The notes under the pieces: model-generated
Database searches by the model: none
Seen by the model: the letters and a program-made list of their open reading frames with translations, nothing else
What the model was told of the DNA's origin: nothing
From: Azospirillum picis
GTDB lineage: Bacteria > Pseudomonadota > Alphaproteobacteria > Azospirillales > Azospirillaceae
Assembly: GCF_017876115.1 (NCBI RefSeq)
Contig: NZ_JAGINO010000014.1
Coordinates: 1-64,000 of the forward strand
Reading direction: 5' to 3'
DNA length: 64,000 nucleotides
In this document: one piece after another, positions 13,543 to 20,824 of the stretch
Layout of the letters: each line of letters starts with the position of its first letter
Numbering within the stretch: the first letter of the stretch is position 1
Translations under genes and position numbers: made by a program

Positions 13543-14166
13543 TTATCGTTGGGACCCGGTGTCCGCCGGATCGTAGCCGCGCGCTTCCAGTGCGGCGGTC
13601 AGATCATCGGCCATGGTGAGGATCTTGACCAGCAGCGGAACGAACAAGGCGGCCATGTTCCGCTCGACGCCGCGGGCGCGCTGGGCCATCCGCACCTCGC
13701 GCACCAGGTCGCCCAGCAGCGGCACGAAGCGGATGGTCAGGGCGAGCATCAGCGCCATCTTGGCCGGGTTGACGCCCAGCGGGCGCAGCAGCCCGAACAG
13801 GCGTTCGAACAGGTCGACCATGTCCATGACGCGCGTGGTCAGGGTGACCACGGTCGCCAGCAGGATCAGGGCGGCGAAGCGGGCCACGGCGATTGCCGCG
13901 TCCTGCCAGCCGGTGCCGGCAAGCAGTGCCTGGATGCCGAACAGCAGCGCCAGCATGACCACCGGCGCCCTAAGGTCGCGCAGCACCCGGCCGGGCGGCA
14001 GCCGCGCCGCCGCCAGCAGCGCGGCGCCGGCGACCATGGCGGCCAGGGCGCCCCAGGCGCCAGGCAGGGTGAGCACCACCGCCGTCAGCAGCAGCAGACC
14101 GCCCATCTTCGCGCCGGCCGGCAGGCGGTGGACGGCGGAGTCCCGGTGCAGGTAGAGCCCCAGCAT
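13543..14166 (-). CDS. bioN: Biotin ECF transporter T component BioN
   Basis: 207 aa, CbiQ/EcfT family, with several hydrophobic helices and the coupling motif RARGVERN (about residue 165) that contacts the ATPase. The start ATG at 14166 overlaps the bioM stop by one base (TGATG), fixing the start. It couples ATP hydrolysis by BioM to BioY. The C-terminal EARGYDP is also typical of the family. Confidence 0.94.
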   Translation of the reverse strand: MLGLYLHRDSAVHRLPAGAKMGGLLLLTAVVLTLPGAWGALAAMVAGAALLAAARLPPGRVLRDLRAPVVMLALLFGIQALLAGTGWQDAAIAVARFAALILLATVVTLTTRVMDMVDLFERLFGLLRPLGVNPAKMALMLALTIRFVPLLGDLVREVRMAQRARGVERNMAALFVPLLVKILTMADDLTAALEARGYDPADTGSQR

Positions 14167-14840
14167 CAGCCGAGCCGCTCGACGTAGGCCGGCACCGCCT
14201 CGGCCGGCGGGCCGTCGGCGACGACGCGCCCGCCCTCCAGCACCACGACGCGATCGAAATCCATGATCATGTCGAGGTCGTGGGTGACCACCACCACCCG
14301 CTGGGGCAGGTCGCGCACGAGTTGGATCACCTTGCGGCGGTTGCGCAGGTCGAGCAGCGTGGTCGGTTCGTCGAACACCACATGGGATGGTTCCAGCACC
14401 AGCACCCCGGCGATGGCAAGGAGCTGCTTCTCGCCGCCGCTCATCTGATGGGCGGGCTGGTGGCGGTAGCGGGCGAGGCCGTAGCGCTCCAGCGCCGCCG
14501 CCACCCGGCGGGCGATCTCGTCCCTGGGCAGGCGGCGGGCCTTCAGGCCGAAGGCGAGATCCTCCTCTACCGTCGGATAGACGATCTGGGTGTCGGGATT
14601 CTGGAAGACGAAGCCGACGCGCTGGCGCACCGCCCGGCCGTCGCGCCGCGTGTCCAGCCCGTCGACGCTGACGCTGCCCGCCGTCGGCACGATCAGGCCG
14701 TTCAGCAGGCGGGCCAGCGTGCTCTTGCCCGACCCGTTGCCGCCAAGAATGGCGATGCGCCGCTCCTCCAGCCGCAGCGACAGGTCGTGCAGCACGGGGC
14801 GGTCGCCATAGGCATGGGTTACGGAGCGGAGTTCGATCAT
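14166..14840 (-). CDS. bioM: Biotin ECF transporter ATPase BioM
   Basis: 224 aa ABC ATPase of the CbiO/EcfA type. Walker A GGNGSGKST, Q-loop FQNPDTQIVYPTVEEDLAFG (family signature), ABC signature MSGGEKQ, Walker B HVVFDEPT and switch His VVTHD are intact. First gene of the minus-strand operon bioM-bioN-bioY-ligase-thiolase-MFS. The upstream 227 bp contain a hairpin at 14938-14958; I found no TTAT-N2-ATAA type BioR site there. Confidence 0.95.
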   Translation of the reverse strand: MIELRSVTHAYGDRPVLHDLSLRLEERRIAILGGNGSGKSTLARLLNGLIVPTAGSVSVDGLDTRRDGRAVRQRVGFVFQNPDTQIVYPTVEEDLAFGLKARRLPRDEIARRVAAALERYGLARYRHQPAHQMSGGEKQLLAIAGVLVLEPSHVVFDEPTTLLDLRNRRKVIQLVRDLPQRVVVVTHDLDMIMDFDRVVVLEGGRVVADGPPAEAVPAYVERLG

Positions 14841-14937
14841 CGGCCGGGGCGAAGCCTTCGCGCTGCAGATCCGTTGCGGGTGCGAAGCGTCTTAGCGGGT
14901 TTGGCGGCGGCGTTCCAGGGGACTGTACCGATGTCCG

Positions 14938-14958
14938 GCGGCGGCCCCCTGCCGCCGC
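14938..14958 (-). terminator. Possible terminator hairpin after the amino acid ABC operon
   Basis: Perfect 7-bp GC-rich arms (GCGGCGG / CCGCCGC) around a 7-nt loop, in the 227-bp gap between the end of the amino acid ABC operon and bioM. There is no U-tract, so it may only stabilise a 3' end or act in the bioM leader. Confidence 0.35.
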
Positions 14959-15067
14959 AACGGAGGGGAGAGGCTCGCCCACAGTCGGCTCCGCGCGGGG
15001 GAACCGCCCGCATCCGGTCCGGGACGGCAAGCAGACGCCCCGGCTGGAATATTTGACAATCAAGCGC

Positions 15068-15937
15068 TTAGAAGCTGTTCCTCTCATGATAGGTCTGAAG
15101 GAATTGCTGGACGCGCGGCTCGGCCGATTCGTGGAACACCTCACGCGGGGTGCCGAAGGCGGCGATGCGGCCATGATCGAGGAAGGCGACCTTGTCGGCG
15201 ACGTTGGCGGCGAAGCCCATTTCATGGGTCACCACCACCATGGTCATGCCGTCGGCAGCGAGGTCGCGCATGACCTGCAGCACCTCCCCCACCAGTTCGG
15301 GGTCGAGCGCGGACGTCGGCTCGTCGAACAGCATCAGGTGCGGTTCCATGGCGATGACGCGCGCGATGGCGACGCGCTGCTGCTGGCCGCCGGACAGGCG
15401 GGCAGGATAGCTGTCGGCCTTGGCCGCCAGCCCGACGCGCTCCAGCATCTGGCGGGCGCGGGCGGCGGCGTCGGCCTTGTTCATGCCACGGACCTGGACC
15501 AGTGCCTCCGCGACATTCTCCAGCGCCGTCATGTGCGGCCACAGATTGAACTGCTGGAACACCATGCCGACGTTGCGGCGCAGCCCCCGCAGCTCACGGT
15601 TCGTCAGGCGGCGGCGCGGGCTGTCCTCGCTGTAGCCGACCAGCGTGCCCTCGATGCGGATCTCGCCGCGGTCGTACGCCTCCAGGAAGTTGATGCAGCG
15701 CAGCAGCGTGCTCTTGCCCGAGCCGCTGGGGCCGATCAGGCACACGACCTCCGACCGGTTGACGGTCAGGTCGATGTCGCGCAGCACCTCGTTGGTGCCG
15801 AAGCTCTTGCCGAGGCCGCGGACGGTGACCATCGGCGTGGTGCCGGCGGGGCTACCGTTGGGGCCGCCGCCGGCGGTACGGGGCAGGGAAGCGCCGTTCG
15901 GGGCGGTGTTCGTGGCGTTCTTGTCAGCGGCGATCAT
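15068..15937 (-). CDS. Polar amino acid ABC transporter ATP-binding protein
   Basis: 289 aa. Standard GlnQ/HisP-type ATPase after a Ser/Gly/Pro-rich N-terminal extension of about 35 residues: Walker [11 protein letters not shown]-loop [12 protein letters not shown], signature LSGGQQQR, Walker [14 protein letters not shown], switch VVTHEMGFA. The ATG at 15937 overlaps the permease stop by one base (TGATG); an internal start just before MVTVRGLG would remove the extension. Last gene of the operon regulator - binding protein - permease - permease - ATPase. Powers uptake of a polar amino acid; the specificity is unknown. Confidence 0.94.
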   Translation of the reverse strand: MIAADKNATNTAPNGASLPRTAGGGPNGSPAGTTPMVTVRGLGKSFGTNEVLRDIDLTVNRSEVVCLIGPSGSGKSTLLRCINFLEAYDRGEIRIEGTLVGYSEDSPRRRLTNRELRGLRRNVGMVFQQFNLWPHMTALENVAEALVQVRGMNKADAAARARQMLERVGLAAKADSYPARLSGGQQQRVAIARVIAMEPHLMLFDEPTSALDPELVGEVLQVMRDLAADGMTMVVVTHEMGFAANVADKVAFLDHGRIAAFGTPREVFHESAEPRVQQFLQTYHERNSF

Positions 15938-16641
15938 CACGCCCTCGCGGTCGAGGTCCGGGTGGACGGGGTGGGGGTCGAGGAATGGGTCAGGAAGCGG
16001 GTCACCCGTGCCTCCAGGCGGCGGCCGAGGCGCGACGTCACCTCCACCAGCAGCCAGTAGAACAAGGCCATGCCGAGGATGGTCTCGAAGGTGGCGAAGG
16101 TTTCCGCCGCCATGGTCTGCATCTCGTACATCAGTTCCGGCACGGTGATGATCGACAGGACGACGGTCTCCTTGGTCAGGATCGCCATCATGTTGACGAT
16201 GGCCGGGATGGTCGACACCAGCATCGCCGGGACGATCACGCGACGCAGGATGGCGCCGTAGGACATGCCGAGGCTGAGCGCCGCCTCCACCTGTCCCTTG
16301 GGCACCGCCTGGTAGCCGGCACGGAAGATCTCGGCGAAATAGGCGCTGCCGTAAAGGCCGAGGCCGAGGATACCGGCGGTCGTCGCCTCCAGCCGCAGGC
16401 CGATCGACGGGCCGCCGTTGTAGAGCAGGAAGAGCTGGATCAGGAACGGCGTGCCGCGGATCACCTCGACATAGGCGCGGATGAGCCAGCGCAACGGCCG
16501 GAGCGGCACCTGCCGGAGCAGCATCAGCACGAAGCCCAGCGTCATGCCGATGGCGCAGCCGGCGGCCCAGCACAGGATGGTGACGCCGAAGCCGCGCAGC
16601 AGCGAGGGGCCGTACTGAATGATCAGGGACGTGTCGAGCAT
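15937..16641 (-). CDS. Polar amino acid ABC transporter permease (second)
   Basis: 234 aa HisM/HisQ-type inner-membrane subunit with about five helices. N-terminal [35 protein letters not shown] and the EAA loop [21 protein letters not shown] are visible, the last contacting the ATPase. It starts four bases after the first permease stops and overlaps the ATPase start. Forms a heterodimer channel with the neighbouring permease. Confidence 0.94.
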   Translation of the reverse strand: MLDTSLIIQYGPSLLRGFGVTILCWAAGCAIGMTLGFVLMLLRQVPLRPLRWLIRAYVEVIRGTPFLIQLFLLYNGGPSIGLRLEATTAGILGLGLYGSAYFAEIFRAGYQAVPKGQVEAALSLGMSYGAILRRVIVPAMLVSTIPAIVNMMAILTKETVVLSIITVPELMYEMQTMAAETFATFETILGMALFYWLLVEVTSRLGRRLEARVTRFLTHSSTPTPSTRTSTARA

Positions 16642-16645
16642 CGCC

Positions 16646-17293
16646 TCACCCGCGCTGAAGCCGGCGTTCGACCGCCGTGCCGAACAGGGCCAGCACGCCG
16701 TTGATCGCCAGATAGATGACGCCGGCCGCCAGGTAGATCTCCAGCGGTCGGTAGTTGCTGGCCGAGATGGTCTGGCTGGTCCGCGTCAGTTCCGCCACGC
16801 CGACGACCGAGATCAGCGAGGACGCCTTCAGCAGCAGGATCAATTCGTTGATCAGCGCCGGCACCGAAATGCGGAACGCCTGCGGCAGCAGGATGCGCGA
16901 CCAGATCGTGGTGCCGGGGAAACCCAGCGCCAGCGCCGCCTCCGCCTGGCCGTGCGGCACGGCATTCAGGGAGCCGCGATAGATCTCGGAGACATAGGCG
17001 CCTGACGCCAGCCCGAGGGCGGCGACCGAGGCGACCAGCGGCGGCACATCGATCCCCACCAGCGGCAGCATGTAGTAGATCAGCAGGAGCTGGATCAGCA
17101 GCGGCACACCGCGGAAGAAGCTGACATAGACGCCGCCGGCCATGTCGGCCGCCCGGCTGCCCGACTGGCGGGCGACGCAGACGAGCACGCCGATCACCTG
17201 CCCCAGCAGCATGCCGAGCAGCGAGACCCAGACGGTCGTGACGGCCGCCTGCAGCAGGTAGGGCAGCGCGTCGATGATGACGCTGAACTTCAT
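16646..17293 (-). CDS. Polar amino acid ABC transporter permease (first), with minigene leader
   Basis: 215 aa, HisQ-type permease: RGVPLLIQLLLIYYMLP and the EAA loop EAALALGFPGTTIWSRILLPQ are clear. The start codon ATG at 17291-17293 (MKFSVIIDA) has no purine-rich ribosome site. Instead its first bases have been duplicated upstream into a chain of short open frames, each ending in a TGA that overlaps the next ATG (see the repeat at 17286-17387). Translation of this gene may therefore depend on termination-reinitiation. The binding-protein gene lies about 310 bp upstream. Confidence 0.93.
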   Translation of the reverse strand: MKFSVIIDALPYLLQAAVTTVWVSLLGMLLGQVIGVLVCVARQSGSRAADMAGGVYVSFFRGVPLLIQLLLIYYMLPLVGIDVPPLVASVAALGLASGAYVSEIYRGSLNAVPHGQAEAALALGFPGTTIWSRILLPQAFRISVPALINELILLLKASSLISVVGVAELTRTSQTISASNYRPLEIYLAAGVIYLAINGVLALFGTAVERRLQRG

Positions 17294-17387
17294 GGGACGC
17301 TGAACTTCATGGGACGGGGAACTTCATGGGACGGGGAACTTCATGGGACGGGGAACTTCATGGGACGGGGAACTTCATGAAATGGGC
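17286..17387 (-). repeat. 17-bp tandem repeat forming overlapping minigenes before the permease
   Basis: Plus-strand units of 17 bp (AACTTCATGGGACGGGG) begin at 17286, 17303, 17320, 17337, 17354 and a degenerate copy at 17371. Four units are exact; the one at 17286 ends in CTG instead of GGG. Read on the minus strand, each unit holds ATGAAGTTC; 17 bp is not a multiple of three, so each ATG reads MKFPVP (MKFSVP in the last) and stops at a TGA overlapping the next ATG. ATGs lie at 17378, 17361, 17344, 17327 and 17310, then the permease start at 17293. The unit clearly derives from the permease 5' end (MKFSV). Confidence 0.92.
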
Positions 17388-17605
17388 TTTCTCGTCCCTT
17401 GGCCGATGCGCGCTGCGACGGCGGGCGGGCGGCCGATCCGCGAACGGCGTCGGTGCGGCTTCTTCACCAGCCCGAACCGGCGGCCATCGGGACCTCCCGG
17501 CACGGAGGCCGCGGGACGGGTGCCTGATTTCCGCCGCCGCGGGAATGACGGACAGGCCATTCCCCCTGCCGCGAGCGGCGAGGAGGAATGGCGGATCGGC
17601 CCTGC
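17294..17605 (-). other. Intergenic region between binding protein and permease
   Basis: 312 bp inside the operon. It holds the 17-bp repeat array (to 17387), then about 170 bp of GC-rich sequence with no convincing gene, then a hairpin at 17556-17592 just after the binding-protein stop. Such stem-loops between a binding-protein gene and its permeases commonly protect the upstream mRNA and lower downstream expression. Confidence 0.6.
17556..17592 (-). terminator. Stem-loop after the binding-protein gene (attenuator/3' stabiliser)
   Basis: Inverted arms GCCATTCC (17556-17563) and GGAATGGC (17585-17592), extended by further pairs after one mismatch, start 14 bp downstream of the binding-protein stop. 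No U-tract follows on the minus strand, so partial read-through into the permeases is expected. Confidence 0.5.
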
Positions 17606-18430
17606 TTAGAGCTGGGGTTCCGGAACCGTGGTCGGCAGTTCCTGCGACATGCCGAACCACTTCTTCTGGATGGTCGCCAGGCGGCCGTCCTTCTGGATCT
17701 TCACCAGGGCGGTGTTGATCGCCTCGATCAGGCTCTTGTCGTCGTCACCCATGCGGCCGACCCAGGAGAAGTAGGAGGGCTTGCCGAAGGGCGGCAGCAC
17801 GACGGCGAAGGTCTCCTTGCGCTGGGCAGCGGCGAAGGCGAGGTTCGGCAGCGAGTTCACCGAGGCGTCGACGCGACCGGCGGCCAGGTCGGCGTAGGAC
17901 TGGTTGCTGTCGACATACTCCTTGACCGTAGGCTGGGGGCTCAGCGTCTGGCCGAACTCCTTCACCTGGGCAAGCTGCGAGGTGCCCTTGCCGCCGCCCA
18001 CCGTCTTGCCGGCGATGTCCTCGGGCCTGTTGATCGACTTGTCGTCGGCCCGCTTCATCAACGCCGCGGTCGCCTCGGAGATCGGAACGGTGAACGCGTA
18101 CCGCTTCACGCGCTCCTTCGTGATGGTCACCGGGGCGATGACCAGATCGAACTTCTTGGCCTCCAGACCCGGCAGGACGCTGGTCCAGGGCAGGTCGATG
18201 TACTTGGCCTTGACGCCCAGCTCCTTCGCCACCTCGTCGAACAGGTCGCGGTCGACGCCCTTGTATTCGTTGTTCTCCAGGAAGTCGAAGGGCGGGAACT
18301 GCATTTCGGTCGCGACGGCCAGCGTGCCCGCCTTCTTCACGTCGGCCAGCGTATCGGCCTGCGCCGTGGCGGCGAACCCGGCCACCAGCAGAGTGGCGCC
18401 CAGAAGCGCCGCCTTCACCGTCTTACCCAT
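17606..18430 (-). CDS. Polar amino acid ABC transporter substrate-binding protein
   Basis: 274 aa family 3 periplasmic binding protein. The signal peptide (residues 1-25, ending ATAQA) precedes DTLADVKKAGTLAVATEMQFPPF, the usual N-terminal strand; NNEYKGVDRDL and GRVDASVNSLPN are further family landmarks. The start at 18430 has GGAGAG seven bases upstream; in-frame ATGs at 18445 and 18487 are poorer. It is transcribed from the GntR side and supplies substrate to the two permeases and ATPase downstream. No ligand can be named. Confidence 0.93.
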   Translation of the reverse strand: MGKTVKAALLGATLLVAGFAATAQADTLADVKKAGTLAVATEMQFPPFDFLENNEYKGVDRDLFDEVAKELGVKAKYIDLPWTSVLPGLEAKKFDLVIAPVTITKERVKRYAFTVPISEATAALMKRADDKSINRPEDIAGKTVGGGKGTSQLAQVKEFGQTLSPQPTVKEYVDSNQSYADLAAGRVDASVNSLPNLAFAAAQRKETFAVVLPPFGKPSYFSWVGRMGDDDKSLIEAINTALVKIQKDGRLATIQKKWFGMSQELPTTVPEPQL

Positions 18431-18487
18431 AACGTTGCTCTCCATATCGTCGGACCCCCTGTTGCGGCCGGCATCCATGCCAGCCAT

Positions 18488-18501
18488 TTTGTGTTTACAA
18501 A
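18488..18501 (-). promoter_or_regulatory. Possible second GntR operator before the binding-protein gene
   Basis: TTTGT-N4-ACAAA inverted repeat overlapping the gntR stop. Its core TGTGTTTACA matches 8 of 10 positions of the operator-like TGTATGTACA in the gntR promoter. It may let the regulator control the transporter separately, but could also be chance. Confidence 0.35.
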
Positions 18502-19277
18502 TTCAACTCGGTCGCGCTGTCGGTGATGGACGCCCCGCTCAGGCTGAAGCGGTCCCCAGCCGACAGGAAATGCACCAGCGTGACCGGGCGGCTGAGATGC
18601 ATGGTCTGCCGGCGGATCGACAGGCAGGCGGTGCCCGGTTCCACGCCCAGAAGGGCGGCCGCGTCGGCGGTCGCGTTCACGGCGCGCACGGTGTGTTCGG
18701 CCGACGACCACGGCACCCGGTCGACCAGCCAGCGGCTCGGGGCGACGCTGTCGAACGATTCGTCGACCACCTCCGGCACGGCGTCCAGGCTGACCAGGCG
18801 GCGCTCGAGCTGGATCGGCGTGCCGTCGCCGAAATGCAGGCATTCCAGCACGAGGATCGGGGCGCCGTCCGGCAGATCCGGCCAGCGGATGCCCTCGCCA
18901 TTGGCAAGGGTCTTGCGTTCGCGGACACGGAACTCGTAAACCCGGCCCTCGCGGGCGACGATGTCGCCGATGTCCTCGATCGGCAGGGCGAAGCGGTCGC
19001 CGCGGCCCTTGGCGACGAAGGTGCCGGCGCGGCGGCGGCGGACGAGGAACCCTTCACGGGCGAGCAGGGCGATCGCCTTGTGCACGGTCTGCCGCGAGAC
19101 GCCGTAGAGGGTGGACAGCGCCTGCTCGTTGGGAAGGCGTTCGCCGGCCCGCCAGTGTCCGCGCAGGATCTGTCCGGCGACGGCGCGCTTGATCTGGTCG
19201 AACAGCGGTCCCCTGCCATCCAAGGCAGGACCGTCGCGGTCCCGTCCTGCCAGGTCCTGCCGCTCCAATCCGTGCAT
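18495..19277 (-). CDS. GntR/HutC-family transcriptional regulator of the amino acid transporter
   Basis: 260 aa. A winged helix-turn-helix (residues 20-90; RLPNEQALSTLYGVSRQTVHKAIALL) is followed by a UTRA effector domain (about 105-245; ILVLECLHFGDGTPIQLERR). I place the start at 19277 because the longer in-frame starts (19325, 19388) lie inside or upstream of a recognisable promoter (TTGACC-N17-CATTAT, 19311-19339). It is first in the operon with the ABC transporter. A TGTA-N2-TACA palindrome inside its own promoter suggests autorepression. HutC-type proteins often bind urocanate or amino acids; the effector here is unknown. Confidence 0.9.
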   Translation of the reverse strand: MHGLERQDLAGRDRDGPALDGRGPLFDQIKRAVAGQILRGHWRAGERLPNEQALSTLYGVSRQTVHKAIALLAREGFLVRRRRAGTFVAKGRGDRFALPIEDIGDIVAREGRVYEFRVRERKTLANGEGIRWPDLPDGAPILVLECLHFGDGTPIQLERRLVSLDAVPEVVDESFDSVAPSRWLVDRVPWSSAEHTVRAVNATADAAALLGVEPGTACLSIRRQTMHLSRPVTLVHFLSAGDRFSLSGASITDSATELNL

Positions 19278-19310
19278 CCCGTTTTTGCGCCGCACTGTGA
19301 CGTTCGGAGG

Positions 19311-19339
19311 ATAATGTATGTACATAAACGTCTGGTCAA
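19311..19339 (-). promoter_or_regulatory. gntR promoter with operator in the spacer
   Basis: On the minus strand: -35 TTGACC (19334-19339), 17-bp spacer, -10 CATTAT (19311-19316). The near-palindrome ATGTATGTACAT (19314-19325) sits across the spacer and -10 and matches the TGTA-N2-TACA sites known for HutC-type regulators. Repressor bound there would block RNA polymerase. Confidence 0.6.
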
Positions 19340-19490
19340 TCGCCAATTCCCGGGCCTGAGGCCCGGCCGCAACCCGGATTTTTCGCAATGCAGCAGGCAG
19401 AGCCTATTTCCTTCGCCAGGGCTTGCGGCGGCGACGGGAAAAGCCAATTGGAGGGCGGGTTTCCCCGGCTCCACGAGCCGGAAGCCATGC

Positions 19491-20813
19491 ATGTCGGCAG
19501 GGTTTGGCAAGGTGGAGTTGAGAGACATTCGAGCCGTGGCGCGTGACGACCTGATCGGCTGCCCCCATTGCGGGAGGCTGCACCGGATCCGCCTTCCGGC
19601 ACCCGGGCGGCGGGCGGAGTGCTCGCGTTGCGGCGCGGTGCTGTTCCGGCGGGGCCGCGGCGGGCTGCACCATGCGCTGCCGATGGCGATCACCGGTGCC
19701 CTGCTCCTGCTTCTGGTGGCGGCCAACCCGCTGATGGCGGTCCATATCCAGGGCAACGACCGGACCAGCCTCGTGACCACCGGGATCGAGGCGCTGGCCG
19801 GGCAGGGCATGTGGCCGCTGTCGCTGCTGGTCGGGCTGCTGGTGCTGGCCGCGCCGTTCGCCCGCGTCATGGCGGTCATCGCGGTGCTGCTGCGCGTGCA
19901 CCGCGGGCGCCGGCCCGGCCGGCCGCGCGAGACGGCCCGGCTGTTCGCGTGGACCGAGACGTTGCGCCCGTGGGCGATGCTGGACGTCTTCCTGCTGGGG
20001 CTGCTGGTCGGCTATTCGCGGCTGAAGGGCTTCGCCAACGCCGAGGTCCTGGCGGGCGGCATCGCGCTGGGCGGCTATGTCGTTGCCCGCACGGCCATGG
20101 ACCTGATGCTCGACCACCGGGCGGTCTGGCAGGCGATCGACCATGTCCCGGCCACGGACGAGCCGCCGCCGGCGCGCTGGGTTTCCTGCGGCGTCTGCCA
20201 CCGCATCCACGGCTGCGACCATGGCCCCGCGCCGGAGCGCTGCACCCGTTGCCACAGCCGCCTGCACGCCCGCGAGCCCGAGAGCCTGGAGCGCACCACG
20301 GCGCTGGTAGCCGCCGGGATCATCCTCTACATCCCCGCCAACCTGCTGCCGGTGATGACGGTGGTCAATTTCGGCCAGGGCGCCCCCAGCACCATCCTCA
20401 GCGGCGTGCACGAGCTGGCGGAGGTCGGGCTGTGGCCGCTGGCGCTGCTGGTGTTCGTCGCCAGCGTCGCCGTTCCGGTGCTGAAGCTTGCCGGGCTCGG
20501 CTGGTTCATCCTGTCGGCGCGGCGCGGCTCGCCATCGCTGCTTCACGCCCGCACGCGGCTCTACCGGATCATCGACGCCATCGGGCGCTGGTCCAACATC
20601 GACGTGTTCATGATCGCCATCCTGACCGCCCTGGTGCAGTTCGGCGCCGTCGCGTCCGTTCGGGCCGACCCCGGTGCCGTCGCCTTCGCCGCCGTCGTCA
20701 TTCTGACCATGATGGCGAGCCATGTCTTCGATCCCCGCGTGATGTGGGACCGAGCCGAGGAAAATCCCCGGTTGCCGGCCATCCCGGATCGGCATCCCGG
20801 CCGGCCCAATTGA
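19491..20813 (+). CDS. pqiA: PqiA/YebS-type intermembrane lipid transport membrane protein
   Basis: 440 aa with two homologous halves, each with a zinc-ribbon-like motif followed by membrane helices: CPHCGRLHRI...CSRCGAVL near the N-terminus and CGVCHRIHGC...CTRCHSRLH in the middle. About eight helices in all. Motifs NPLMAVHIQG and ANLLPVMTVVNFGQG are typical of the paraquat-inducible protein A family. It is followed closely by the MCE-domain PqiB and the lipoprotein PqiC, the set that bridges inner and outer membranes. ATG 19491 is chosen; a GTG 21 bp downstream is possible. Confidence 0.93.
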   Translation: MSAGFGKVELRDIRAVARDDLIGCPHCGRLHRIRLPAPGRRAECSRCGAVLFRRGRGGLHHALPMAITGALLLLLVAANPLMAVHIQGNDRTSLVTTGIEALAGQGMWPLSLLVGLLVLAAPFARVMAVIAVLLRVHRGRRPGRPRETARLFAWTETLRPWAMLDVFLLGLLVGYSRLKGFANAEVLAGGIALGGYVVARTAMDLMLDHRAVWQAIDHVPATDEPPPARWVSCGVCHRIHGCDHGPAPERCTRCHSRLHAREPESLERTTALVAAGIILYIPANLLPVMTVVNFGQGAPSTILSGVHELAEVGLWPLALLVFVASVAVPVLKLAGLGWFILSARRGSPSLLHARTRLYRIIDAIGRWSNIDVFMIAILTALVQFGAVASVRADPGAVAFAAVVILTMMASHVFDPRVMWDRAEENPRLPAIPDRHPGRPN

Positions 20814-20824
20814 CTGACGACAAG

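Noticed and set aside
14841-15067. Possible cobalamin or other riboswitch before bioM
   Set aside because: GC-rich stems are present but I could not find the conserved B12-box or other riboswitch cores.
17286-17387. CRISPR-like array
   Set aside because: Units are 17-bp direct tandem copies with no spacers; no cas gene nearby.
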